A DNA stretch of 17,154 nucleotides from Flemingiibacterium sp045635785 (GCA_045635785.1 JAZTWJ010000022.1:1-17154), one strand, 5' to 3'. Positions 6,583-14,686 are shown, counted from the stretch's first letter. Program-made: numbers and translations. Notes: generated by a model not told the origin, from the letters alone.

Positions 6583-6623
6583 ATGAAAGGAAGACCTGCT
6601 TTTCAGGTCAAGGTTTAACTTTG
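6583..6623 (+). promoter_or_regulatory. Ribosome-site hairpin and short upstream ORF before recJ
   Basis: GAAAGGAAG (6585-6593) is followed by GACCTG (6593-6598), a CTTTT loop and CAGGTC (6604-6609), a perfect 6-bp stem. AAGG (6610-6613) then lies seven bases before TTG 6621. An 11-codon ORF (ATG 6583 to TAA 6616-6618, MKGRPAFQVKV) ends two bases before the TTG, but it has no evident ribosome site of its own. Confidence 0.55.
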
Positions 6624-8699
6624 TTAAAATACGCATCCAAAACGAGGATTTGGCAACGTGCGGAGCTGCCCGACTGCGACATCGGAGTCTTGGCGCGTGA
6701 GCTCGGCTTAACACATGCGATGGCACGTCTGCTTGCCGGTCGCGGCTTTACCGATGCCGCCGCGGCAACTGCCTTCATCGGCAAGGAAACCGCCTTGCTT
6801 CACGACCCATTTCTCATGGCAGACATGCACAAAGCCGTCGCGCGCATTCAAACGGCGCTGGAACGACATGAAAAGATCGTTGTATACGGTGACTATGATG
6901 TGGACGGTGTGACTTCTACCACCATTCTATATTCCTATTTGCGCATGCGGGGCGGCGATGTGCGTTATTACATCCCCAACCGCATCGGCGAAGGATATGG
7001 CGTAAATCTCGAAGCCCTGCGTGGATTTGCAGCAGCTGGCTGTACGCTGATGATCACCGTGGATACGGGCATCACCGCCATTGCTGAAATTGCCTCCGCA
7101 AAAGAGTTTTCTCTCGATACGGTGGTTACAGATCATCACGAATGCCGTGCCGAGCTTCCCGATGCAGTGGCTGTGGTCAATCCTCGACGTCCCGACTGCC
7201 CCTATCCATTCAAAGAGTTAGCAGGATGCGGCGTCGCATTCAAGCTCATCTGTGCATTGGAAATGAAACTCGCTTCCGCTTCGCTCTACGATGCATTAAA
7301 ATTCGCCGCAACAAATTTCGGTGAGCTGGTCGCCATCGGTACCATCGCTGACGTCATGCCTCTCACCGACGAAAATCGCATTATTGTCAGCTACGGACTA
7401 AAGCTTCTTGAAAACACAAACGCCATTGGAATTACGGCGCTCATGCGCGCATCGGGGCTGATCGTCACCGATCAGGATGGCGCAGAGATTCGAAAGAAGA
7501 TCACCTCCTCCGGTGTGGGATTCACCCTTGCGCCGCGCATCAATGCGGCGGGCCGCATTTCCTCCGCATCCTTTGCGGTGGAGCTTTTTCTGACCGAGGA
7601 TCCCGTCCGCGCCAATCAGATCGCCATTGAACTTTGCGAAACCAACCGCCGCCGTCAAGCGGAGGAAAATTCCATCATCGAAGATGCGGAGAAAAAGCTC
7701 CTCGAGCAATGCCGCCCCGATGATCGCGTGATCGTTCTGGCGGATGATCATTGGCATCACGGCGTCATTGGCATCGTCTGCTCCCGACTGACAGAAAAAT
7801 ACAATCTTCCGTCCATTCTTGTCTCCTTTGAGGGGCAGGAGGGCGGCTCGGAGCATGATATCGGAAAGGGCTCCGGACGCTCCATCCACGGATTAAATCT
7901 GGTGGAAGCCCTCGCCGCCTGCGAGGATATTCTGACAAAATACGGTGGGCATGAGCTTGCCGCAGGTCTTTCGGTGGAGAGAGGGAAGCTCGACGCATTC
8001 CGACGTGCAATCAACGCACACGCGGAGCATATCCTCGGTGAGAGGGAGCTTTGCCGCATCACAACGATCGACACCGAGCTTGCGCCGACCGAAATATCCC
8101 TGCGGCTTGCCAAAGAGTTATATCTACTCGAGCCCTTTGGAATCTCAAACGCCCAGCCCATCTTTGAAACCGATCATATGGTCATCACGGATATTGCGTC
8201 GCTTTCTGGCGGCAAGCATACCCGATTGACGCTGAGCGCGACAAGCACTCCTTCAGAGCCGCGCACACAGTTCACCGCGCTGCTTTTTGGTACGCCTACA
8301 GCTGAATTTGCCTATCATGCGGGCGATCTTGTGGACGTGGCATATAATTTAGAAATCAACGATTTTCGCGGCAGACAGACAGTACAGCTTTTGGTGCGCG
8401 ATATTCGCCCTTCGGAAGCCTCCCATCGTGCGGTACCGATTCGCGAGGATTTTGCCGCACTCTATACAAAGCTGAAAAGCATGCCAAGTCCCGACCGTAT
8501 CCTTTGCAAAACGGAGGATCTGGCGGCGGCAATTTCGTTTGATACCAACACGGTGGATGTGATGCTCGATATTTTCGCCGAGCTTGGATTTATCCGCATA
8601 CGGCGCGGCATCACAACAGAAATCGCACTTTTACCCGTCAAGGGAAAAATTCCTCTGGAAAATTCGTCCATCTATACCGCCCTCATGCGCCGCAGTTGA
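6621..8699 (+). CDS. recJ: Single-stranded-DNA-specific exonuclease RecJ
   Basis: A 692-residue RecJ, the 5'-3' single-strand exonuclease used in recombinational and mismatch repair. The DHH phosphoesterase core is intact. Motif I DYDVDG begins at D91, motif II is VDTG at D148, and motif III is DHH at D171-H173 (VVTDHHE). The DHHA1 domain has GGHELAAG (G442-H444), and the C-terminal part from about residue 470 would be the OB-fold and a variable tail. The length is typical or slightly long for Firmicutes. The start is TTG 6621, because there is no upstream in-frame ATG or GTG and AAGG sits seven bases away. A TTG start together with the upstream hairpin implies modest or regulated translation. 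It is followed 82 bp later by rel, with no terminator between. Confidence 0.93.
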   Translation: MLKYASKTRIWQRAELPDCDIGVLARELGLTHAMARLLAGRGFTDAAAATAFIGKETALLHDPFLMADMHKAVARIQTALERHEKIVVYGDYDVDGVTSTTILYSYLRMRGGDVRYYIPNRIGEGYGVNLEALRGFAAAGCTLMITVDTGITAIAEIASAKEFSLDTVVTDHHECRAELPDAVAVVNPRRPDCPYPFKELAGCGVAFKLICALEMKLASASLYDALKFAATNFGELVAIGTIADVMPLTDENRIIVSYGLKLLENTNAIGITALMRASGLIVTDQDGAEIRKKITSSGVGFTLAPRINAAGRISSASFAVELFLTEDPVRANQIAIELCETNRRRQAEENSIIEDAEKKLLEQCRPDDRVIVLADDHWHHGVIGIVCSRLTEKYNLPSILVSFEGQEGGSEHDIGKGSGRSIHGLNLVEALAACEDILTKYGGHELAAGLSVERGKLDAFRRAINAHAEHILGERELCRITTIDTELAPTEISLRLAKELYLLEPFGISNAQPIFETDHMVITDIASLSGGKHTRLTLSATSTPSEPRTQFTALLFGTPTAEFAYHAGDLVDVAYNLEINDFRGRQTVQLLVRDIRPSEASHRAVPIREDFAALYTKLKSMPSPDRILCKTEDLAAAISFDTNTVDVMLDIFAELGFIRIRRGITTEIALLPVKGKIPLENSSIYTALMRRS

Positions 8700-8709
8700 C
8701 AAACGGCGC

Positions 8710-8805
8710 AAAAAGGGAAGTACTTGGATCTCAATATATTCTAATGCGATGCAAGACGTTGCATAGAAAGGAAAACTTGCTTTGCAAGTTATAGCTCGTA
8801 ATATG
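8710..8805 (+). promoter_or_regulatory. Leader of rel: possible tiny ORF and two hairpins flanking the ribosome site
   Basis: AAAAAGGGAAG (8710-8720) precedes a six-codon ORF (TTG 8724 to TAA 8742-8744, MDLNIF). ATGCAA/TTGCAT (8749-8754, 8759-8764) forms a hairpin. GAAAGGAAAA (8766-8775) is the likely ribosome site. AACTTGC/GCAAGTT (8774-8780, 8784-8790) forms a second perfect hairpin that contains TTG 8782. GCAAG at 8751-8755 could instead pair with CTTGC at 8776-8780. Confidence 0.45.
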
Positions 8806-11028
8806 GAAGAATACGACAAAACCGATGTTTATGAGCCGATTCAGAATCTGATTGCGGCACTGCTCGGTACAGGAAAAAACTACGACATTGAGAAGATCAA
8901 GCGTGCTTTTCTCGTGGCAAAAGATCTGCATGCGGGGCAGTTCCGCATCAGCGGCGAGCCTTACATCTCGCACCCGATCGCCGTGGCAGAGATCGTGGCG
9001 GGTCTGGAGCTTGACACCGATTCCATCTGTGCGGCATTGCTCCACGATACGGTAGAGGATTGCGCGGAGCAGATCGACTGTGAAAGCATCCGTCGGGATT
9101 TTGGCGATGATGTTGCCATGCTTGTTGACGGCCTCACAAAGCTGGTACAGCTCAAGATTGAAGATAAAGAGGAAGCAGAAATCGAAAATCTGCGTAAAAT
9201 GTTCCTTGCCATGTCCAAGGATATCCGCGTCATTTTCATCAAGCTCTGCGACCGTCTGCACAATATGCGTACTCTCGATGCCAAACCCGAGCACAAGCGC
9301 CGCATTACAGCGCTGGAAACCATGCACGTCTATGCGCCTTTGGCGCACCGTCTCGGTATGCAGCGCATCAAGCAGGAGCTTGAGAGGCACGCCCTCTCCT
9401 TCCTCGATCCCATCGGATTTGAGGAGGTTCAGCGCGACATAGACAAAAAGTACGGCGCAGGCAGAAATTTCATCGAAACCACAAAAGAAAGCGTCACATC
9501 AAAGCTTGCCGAATATTCCATCAAATTCACGCTGGAAGGCCGCGTCAAATCCACCTATTCCATCTATAAAAAGATGTATAATCAGAATAAGAGCTTTGAT
9601 GAGATCTACGACTTTTATGCCATTCGTATCATCGTGGACACGGAGCTTGAATGCTATACGGTGCTTGGTATTATCCACGAAATATACAAGTCCGTGCCGG
9701 GCCGCTTCAAGGATTACATCTCGACACCAAAGCCCAATATGTACCGTTCGCTGCACACGACGGTCATCGGTCGCGACGGCATCCCCTTTGAAGTGCAGAT
9801 CCGAACATGGGATATGCATCATGTGGCGGAATACGGTATCTGTGCACACTGGAAATACAAATCGGGCGCAGACGCTCGCGAGGAGATCGACGATAAGCTG
9901 CAATGGGTTGCCAAGCTGTTGGACTCCGATGTGGAGCGCGATCCCGACGAGTTTATGCGTACCCTGAAAATTGACATGTTCCATGACGAGACTTTCGTCT
10001 TTACACCTAAGGGTGATGTCATCGTACTGCCGCAGGGGGCGACGCTGATCGACTTCGCCTACGCCATCCATTCTGCTATCGGCAACAAGATGGTGGGCGC
10101 AAAAATCAACGGCGCGATCGCCACCATCGACAGCTCGCCAAAGAATGGCGACATCGTGGAGATCATCACTTCCGGTTCATCCCGCGGTCCTTCCCGCGAT
10201 TGGCTGAAGATCGTCAAAACCGGCGAGGCGCGCAATAAGATCCGCCAATGGTTCAAAAAAGAAAAGCGGGCAGAGAACATCCTTGTCGGAAAGGCAGAGA
10301 TTGAGCGTGAGCTTCGCAAAAACGGGCGCAGCTTCACCGATGCACAGTGCGATGAGATCGCGGGTGCGGTGGCATTACGCATCGGCATCAAAACCGCTGA
10401 CGATCTGTACAACACCGTGGGTTACGGCGGTTTATCTGCCGCAAAGCTGCAGAGCAAGCTTCGTGACGAATTTGAACGGTTGATCCAATCCTCTGCACCG
10501 GAAAAGGTCTTGGAAATCCCCGTACAGCCCAAACCGGCAGAGAAGTCTACACAACACCGTGCCGGCGGCATCGTCATCGACGGTGCACAAGGCTGTGCTG
10601 TGAAATTTGCACGGTGCTGCAATCCGCTTCCCGGCGACAGCGTGGTGGGATTCATCACCAAGGGCTTTGGCGTTTCCATCCACAAGACGGACTGCCCGAA
10701 TGTAAAAGCCGGCATGCAGCGCGCGGAGGATCGCACACGCTTCGTCTCCGCATGGTGGGAAGCAAGGGCAGGCTCCGAAAAGAATGCTATATATGAGGCA
10801 TTCATTCAGGTCCATGCAAGCGACACGCTGGGACTGCTTGCCACGATTTCGTCGGCGCTTGCCGATATGCGCGTATCCATCAATTCCATCAATTCGCAAA
10901 AGTGTCAAGGCGACACCATGCTGCTGAATTTGGGCATTTCCTGCCGCAATACCGACCATATAAATTCCATTGTTTCACGAATCAAGGGTATTGACGGCGT
11001 GCTTGATGTCACTCGCGGCTTTGCGTGA
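8782..11028 (+). CDS. rel: Bifunctional (p)ppGpp synthetase/hydrolase, RelA/SpoT family
   Basis: A full-length 748-residue long RSH protein controlling the stringent response. The N-terminal HD hydrolase domain has ISHP with H64 and LLHDTVED with H88-D89. The synthetase domain has GRFKDYIS (R308-D311), the RXKD signature of bifunctional enzymes, and EVQIRTWDMHHVAEYGICAHW. A TGS domain starts near residue 398 (FVFTPKGDVIVLPQGAT). A conserved Cys/zinc-finger-like region (KFARCCNPLPGD) and a C-terminal ACT domain (about 670-748) complete the order. Both catalytic halves look intact. The start could be TTG 8782, nine bases after AAGGA, or ATG 8803, which the hairpin would bring into range; I list the TTG. 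It is followed 24 bp later by dtd, the usual clostridial neighbour. Confidence 0.95.
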   Translation: MQVIARNMEEYDKTDVYEPIQNLIAALLGTGKNYDIEKIKRAFLVAKDLHAGQFRISGEPYISHPIAVAEIVAGLELDTDSICAALLHDTVEDCAEQIDCESIRRDFGDDVAMLVDGLTKLVQLKIEDKEEAEIENLRKMFLAMSKDIRVIFIKLCDRLHNMRTLDAKPEHKRRITALETMHVYAPLAHRLGMQRIKQELERHALSFLDPIGFEEVQRDIDKKYGAGRNFIETTKESVTSKLAEYSIKFTLEGRVKSTYSIYKKMYNQNKSFDEIYDFYAIRIIVDTELECYTVLGIIHEIYKSVPGRFKDYISTPKPNMYRSLHTTVIGRDGIPFEVQIRTWDMHHVAEYGICAHWKYKSGADAREEIDDKLQWVAKLLDSDVERDPDEFMRTLKIDMFHDETFVFTPKGDVIVLPQGATLIDFAYAIHSAIGNKMVGAKINGAIATIDSSPKNGDIVEIITSGSSRGPSRDWLKIVKTGEARNKIRQWFKKEKRAENILVGKAEIERELRKNGRSFTDAQCDEIAGAVALRIGIKTADDLYNTVGYGGLSAAKLQSKLRDEFERLIQSSAPEKVLEIPVQPKPAEKSTQHRAGGIVIDGAQGCAVKFARCCNPLPGDSVVGFITKGFGVSIHKTDCPNVKAGMQRAEDRTRFVSAWWEARAGSEKNAIYEAFIQVHASDTLGLLATISSALADMRVSINSINSQKCQGDTMLLNLGISCRNTDHINSIVSRIKGIDGVLDVTRGFA

Positions 11029-11052
11029 TACTATACAGAAAGAGGAAATGAA

Positions 11053-11505
11053 ATGAAAGCAATCATTCAGCGCTGCAAAAGCGCCTCCGTTATTGTGGAT
11101 AACAAAATCGTCGGCAAATGTGATAAAGGCTTTCTGATTTTACTTGGCGTGATGAAGGGCGATGACGAACAAGATGTCACGCTGCTCGCTGAAAAAATTT
11201 CAAAGCTCCGTATCTTCGACGATTCGGAGGGGCGACTCAATCTTTCGATTAAGGACATCGGCGGCGAAGCGTTGGTTGTTTCCAACTTCACCCTCGCCGC
11301 TGACTATAAGAAGGGCAATCGCCCCGATTATTTCGGCGCGGAAGTGCCCGAGCGCGCGAATATGCTATACGAAGCCTTTGCCACGGCACTACGCGAGAGA
11401 GGCATTCCCACAGAGACGGGAAAATTTGGCGCGGAAATGTTTATAAACCTCATCGCAGATGGCCCCGTTACCATCGACATGGATAGCACGGTGCTGCGAA
11501 AATAG
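11053..11505 (+). CDS. dtd: D-aminoacyl-tRNA deacylase Dtd
   Basis: A 150-residue homodimeric DTD that removes D-amino acids, and mischarged Gly from tRNA-Ala, after tRNA charging. The substrate-binding segment is SNFTLAAD at residues 77-84, where S77 and T80 keep the family positions; N78 replaces the usual Gln of SQFTL. The Gly-cisPro motif is at G137-P138 (DGPVTIDMDS). The normal length and full motifs make the assignment firm. It starts at ATG 11053 after AGAGGAAA. The rel-dtd pairing with short spacing is common in Firmicutes, and hemZ follows 31 bp later, so it reads as part of the same operon. Confidence 0.95.
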   Translation: MKAIIQRCKSASVIVDNKIVGKCDKGFLILLGVMKGDDEQDVTLLAEKISKLRIFDDSEGRLNLSIKDIGGEALVVSNFTLAADYKKGNRPDYFGAEVPERANMLYEAFATALRERGIPTETGKFGAEMFINLIADGPVTIDMDSTVLRK

Positions 11506-11536
11506 CACCGATCACGATGAAAAAGAGGAAATTCTC

Positions 11537-13090
11537 ATGTATCTGAAAATCAACGGCGATCTCAACAAATACTATATGCAGACGCTGTGCATGCTGTTTT
11601 TCCCCGGTGCAACATTCTCTGAGGGCGAGGATGACACGGCGGCACAGCAAGCGGAATTCACCCGCACGGATGACGGAGAATCGGTCAGCGTGACCTGTCG
11701 TTTTGTCAGCGACGGAGAATCCGCCGATGCAGTCTGCATCGCCACGCCCACCAATTTACAGCGGATGGATAAAAGCAAGCTCGGCATCGCACAGAGATGT
11801 GCGCGAGCCGCCGCAGGGCGCGCCGCCATCGAAGCAGGCATGAAGCTGTTCGGATGCCGTCCGGCTTGGGGCATTCTCACAGGCATTCGCCCGGCAAAGT
11901 TCGCATCGGAGCTTCTGATGCAGAATGAAGACGGCGTTCGCCTTTACACCCCCGCAAAGGTGCGCGATATTCTGCGAAAGGAATATCTCGTCACACCGAA
12001 AAAAGCGGCGTTGGCGGTGGATATTGCCAAAGCGGAGCAACGCATCGCACGCATGGCAAATGATCCGAATGCAAGAACCTGCTCCATTTACATATCCATA
12101 CCGTTTTGCCCATCCAGATGCTCCTATTGCTCCTTTGTATCCTATGCAACGAAAAAGCTGATCGCTCTCATTCCCGACTATCTTGAAAGATTATGTGTGG
12201 ATTTAAGCGCGCTTCTTGCATATATTAAAGAAAGAAAGTTCAAAATATTAACCGTATACATCGGCGGCGGAACGCCTACAACGCTGGATGAGTGGCAGCT
12301 TTACACCTTGCTTGAAACCCTCAACAAGGAGCTTGCGAGCCATCGCTTGCAGGAATTCACACTGGAGGCGGGAAGACCCGATACCATCACCCGTCAAAAG
12401 CTGAATACCGCCGCATCCATGGGTGTCACACGCATATCCATCAATCCGCAGACGATGAACGATGCTATCCTGCGCGGCATCGGACGCCACCATACGGTGA
12501 AGCAATTTCTCTCCGCCTACGAAATGGCAAGGGAAGTGGGCATTCCGCAGATCAACACCGACCTGATCGCAGGTTTGCCCGGCGATCACTATAAGGGCTT
12601 CTCCCGTTCGTTGGACGAGGTGATCGCTCTTGAACCCGAAAATATCACGGTGCATACCTTCTGTGTGAAAAAATCGGCGGAGATCCTGCGGCTGGATACG
12701 GAAATTTACAATCGATCGGCGGATGAAACCGTCAAAGCTGTGGATTATTCGCAGGTTACGCTGGGCAATGCGGGGTATCGCCCCTACTATATTTACCGTC
12801 AGAAAAATACGGTGGGCAATCTCGAAAATGTGGGCTATGCGAAGAAGGGAACCGAGGGACTTTACAATGTGCTGATGATGGAAGAATTGCACACCATTTT
12901 TGCAGTGGGTGCAGGCGCTGTAACAAAGCTCGTCCGCGTGGATGAGCAAGGCAAAAAGCACATTGATCGCATTTTTGAACCCAAATATCCCTATGAATAT
13001 CTGCGTCAGGACAGCGATGCGGTCATGCGGGAAAAATTTTCGCGCTGTGACGCCTTTTTTGCAAACGATAAGGAGATATTGAATGGCTGA
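11537..13090 (+). CDS. hemZ: Oxygen-independent coproporphyrinogen dehydrogenase HemZ (radical SAM)
   Basis: A 517-residue HemZ-type protein with an N-terminal region of about 180 residues characteristic of the subfamily, including WGILTGIRPAKF near residue 115. The radical SAM core follows. CPSRCSYC holds C191, C195 and C198 (CX3CX2C, the 4Fe-4S site), then YIGGGTPT, RISINPQTMND and a HemN-like tail. The family oxidises coproporphyrinogen III to protoporphyrinogen IX, but many anaerobic clostridia lack a full heme pathway, so the real substrate here is uncertain. GAGG at 11525-11528 selects ATG 11537; upstream in-frame starts would run into dtd. The stop TGA at 13088-13090 overlaps the next gene's start by eight bases, indicating translational coupling. 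Confidence 0.92.
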   Translation: MYLKINGDLNKYYMQTLCMLFFPGATFSEGEDDTAAQQAEFTRTDDGESVSVTCRFVSDGESADAVCIATPTNLQRMDKSKLGIAQRCARAAAGRAAIEAGMKLFGCRPAWGILTGIRPAKFASELLMQNEDGVRLYTPAKVRDILRKEYLVTPKKAALAVDIAKAEQRIARMANDPNARTCSIYISIPFCPSRCSYCSFVSYATKKLIALIPDYLERLCVDLSALLAYIKERKFKILTVYIGGGTPTTLDEWQLYTLLETLNKELASHRLQEFTLEAGRPDTITRQKLNTAASMGVTRISINPQTMNDAILRGIGRHHTVKQFLSAYEMAREVGIPQINTDLIAGLPGDHYKGFSRSLDEVIALEPENITVHTFCVKKSAEILRLDTEIYNRSADETVKAVDYSQVTLGNAGYRPYYIYRQKNTVGNLENVGYAKKGTEGLYNVLMMEELHTIFAVGAGAVTKLVRVDEQGKKHIDRIFEPKYPYEYLRQDSDAVMREKFSRCDAFFANDKEILNG

Positions 13091-13985
13091 AATCACGACC
13101 AAACTGCAAACAGAAAACCAAAAAGCGGCATTCATCAAAGAATGCGAGGATCGTTTTGAAAATCGCTTGGATGAGGTTTCGATGGAGCTTGCACAAAGCG
13201 GTATCAAAATCATTGCGCTGAGCGGTCCCACCTGCTCCGGAAAAACCACAACCGCCAAGAAAATCACCGCCGAGCTGGAAGCGCACGGTGCCAATGTCCA
13301 CATGGTTTCCATTGACAATTTCTTCAAGTCAAGAGACGTGCTGAACGAAATCGCGTCGGCAGCGGGGCAGAGCATTGACTACGATTCGGTGAATGCGATC
13401 GATCTTGAACTGCTTTCGGATCGCACCGCATCCATATTGCGGGGTGATCCCACCGAGCTGCCGATCTTCAGCTTCACGGAAGGCTGTTGCACCCATTTTG
13501 AAACGGTGGATTCCGATGAAAACAGCGTATTCATCTTCGAGGGCATACAGGCAATTTATCCTGAAGTGACCGCGCTTTTCGGCAAGGATTATCGGTCGGT
13601 GCATGTATCGATTGAGGATGATTTAGAGATGGGCGACGTGTATTTTGGGAAGCGCGATCTTCGACTGATGCGCCGTCTGATACGCGATTACAAATTCCGC
13701 GGCGCGCATCCCGAATTCACCTTTATGCTTTGGCGTTCCGTGGCGCAGAATGAGGATCGCGCAATTTTGCCTCATGTGGACAGCGTGGATATACGCATCA
13801 ATTCCACGATGCCTTATGAAATCTGCCTGATGAAAACCATCCTTCCGCCTGTGCTTGGCTTGGTTAAAGAAGGGATGTATTTCCCAAAAGCGCTGGAGAT
13901 CAGCGAAAAGCTGGAAAAATTAGAGACGATCTCGCCCGATATGGTGCCAAAAGATTCGGTTCTACGCGAATTTATCGGCGAATAA
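13083..13985 (+). CDS. Uridine kinase-like nucleoside kinase (PRK/URK family)
   Basis: A 300-residue P-loop kinase of the phosphoribulokinase/uridine kinase family. Walker A is GPTCSGKTT at G48-T56. VSIDNFFKSRD gives the usual Asp in the substrate site, FEGIQAIYP follows the central strand, and RLIRDYKFRG carries the lid-like basic motif. In clostridia the family usually occurs fused behind a TGS-type N-terminal half; here there are only about 40 residues before the P-loop, so this is a short form. The likely role is phosphorylating a nucleoside (uridine/cytidine) to the monophosphate. ATG 13083 follows AAGGAG (13070-13075) and overlaps the hemZ stop. It ends the operon; no clear hairpin terminator follows before the tRNA promoter, only T-rich stretches. 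Confidence 0.85.
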   Translation: MAEITTKLQTENQKAAFIKECEDRFENRLDEVSMELAQSGIKIIALSGPTCSGKTTTAKKITAELEAHGANVHMVSIDNFFKSRDVLNEIASAAGQSIDYDSVNAIDLELLSDRTASILRGDPTELPIFSFTEGCCTHFETVDSDENSVFIFEGIQAIYPEVTALFGKDYRSVHVSIEDDLEMGDVYFGKRDLRLMRRLIRDYKFRGAHPEFTFMLWRSVAQNEDRAILPHVDSVDIRINSTMPYEICLMKTILPPVLGLVKEGMYFPKALEISEKLEKLETISPDMVPKDSVLREFIGE

Positions 13986-14023
13986 CTGATTTTTTGCATT
14001 TTTTAGAATATTTGCAAACCCCC

Positions 14024-14052
14024 TTGACAAACGCATATAAATGTGATATAAT
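14024..14052 (+). promoter_or_regulatory. Perfect-consensus promoter of tRNA-Leu
   Basis: TTGACA (14024-14029), a 17-bp spacer and TATAAT (14047-14052), with extended -10 TGA at 14044-14046. This is the only promoter in the window with all three elements exact apart from the one at 1993. Confidence 0.92.
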
Positions 14053-14063
14053 AACAATGTTGA

Positions 14064-14086
14064 GAGGAAATGCATAGCATTTCCTC
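14064..14086 (+). other. 10-bp leader hairpin between the promoter and tRNA-Leu
   Basis: GAGGAAATGC (14064-14073), an ATA loop and GCATTTCCTC (14077-14086) pair perfectly. The stem starts a few bases after the predicted transcription start (about 14059) and ends seven bases before the mature tRNA. Confidence 0.7.
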
Positions 14087-14093
14087 AATATAT

Positions 14094-14178
14094 GCGAGAG
14101 TGGCGGAACTGGCAGACGCGCACGTTTGAGGGGCGTGTAGTTCACACTGTACGGGTTCAAGTCCCGTTTCTCGCACCA
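14094..14178 (+). tRNA. tRNA-Leu (anticodon GAG), CCA encoded
   Basis: The acceptor stem GCGAGAG (14094-14100) pairs with TTCTCGC, followed by A and encoded CCA (14176-14178). The anticodon stem CACGT/GCGTG (14121-14125, 14133-14137) holds the loop TTGAGGG with anticodon GAG at 14128-14130. A long class II variable arm with an AGT/ACT stem follows, and the T arm is ACGGG-TTCAAGT-CCCGT. It reads CUC and CUU codons. It has its own promoter and terminator, so it is a single-gene unit. Confidence 0.95.
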
Positions 14179-14207
14179 TAAAGCGGCTATAAAAAAGATA
14201 TGGCCAC

Positions 14208-14236
14208 AAAAAACCTCGAGATAATCGAGGTTTTTT
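14208..14236 (+). terminator. Rho-independent terminator of tRNA-Leu
   Basis: A 12-bp stem AAAAAACCTCGA/TCGAGGTTTTTT with a GATAA loop. The T run 14231-14236 lies within the 3' arm. Confidence 0.92.
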
Positions 14237-14686
14237 GCTGTTTTGGGGGCATTTTTACCGTTGAAGCGTTGTTCCGATACAATCAACCGTACATAGCTTT
14301 GAAAATAAAGTGTGTGGAGTAACCACAGAGCGCGGAATCATAAAATCAGCCGGAGGACGACGCAGAAGCTTCGCGCAGTGACGGCATACGCACGCACATA
14401 TAAATTACCAACCATAGTATTCAATACAAACGCCATGCCGTTCGCAGAAATACTCACGATTCGGGATTCGGGGGACTCTTCTAAAATTTTGCGCACATTC
14501 CTTCCCTTAATTATACAAAATTTGCATTTTGTATAATTGTGTGTGCAAATAAAGGGCGGTTCTCTCTTGATCCACCGCACTTCAATTGTAAACAAATCTG
14601 CACTTATGGAACATTTTCGCACCAATTTCGTCTAATGACATATCATACTTTATTGTCATATTTTTAATCATTCTACGGAGGCTCCT
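14237..14686. other. 450-base stretch without a convincing gene
   Basis: No supported protein gene lies here. What can be seen: a minus-strand open frame 14338-14496 (52 codons from GTG, with AAGGGAAGG shortly upstream) that has no recognisable features; a long AT-rich palindrome at 14508-14538; and a shorter inverted repeat ATGACA-N13-TGTCAT (14635-14640, 14654-14659) close to the serpin start. I could not find a good promoter for the serpin; TGGAAC-N18-TCTAAT (14607-14636) is the best weak candidate. Confidence 0.6.
14508..14538. repeat. Perfect AT-rich palindrome
   Basis: AATTATACAAAAT (14509-14521) and ATTTTGTATAATT (14526-14538) form a 13-bp stem with a TTGC loop. It contains TATAAT on both strands. 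It could be an operator or a bidirectional regulatory site. Confidence 0.7.

Noticed and set aside
11459..11536. Earlier in-frame start for hemZ inside dtd
   Set aside because: It lies within dtd coding sequence without a ribosome site. GAGG before ATG 11537 is well placed, and MYLKINGD fits the family start.
13972..14286. Minus-strand frames reading RDLNPYSVNYTPLKRARLPVP
   Set aside because: This is the translation of the tRNA-Leu antisense strand, a well-known source of spurious proteins.
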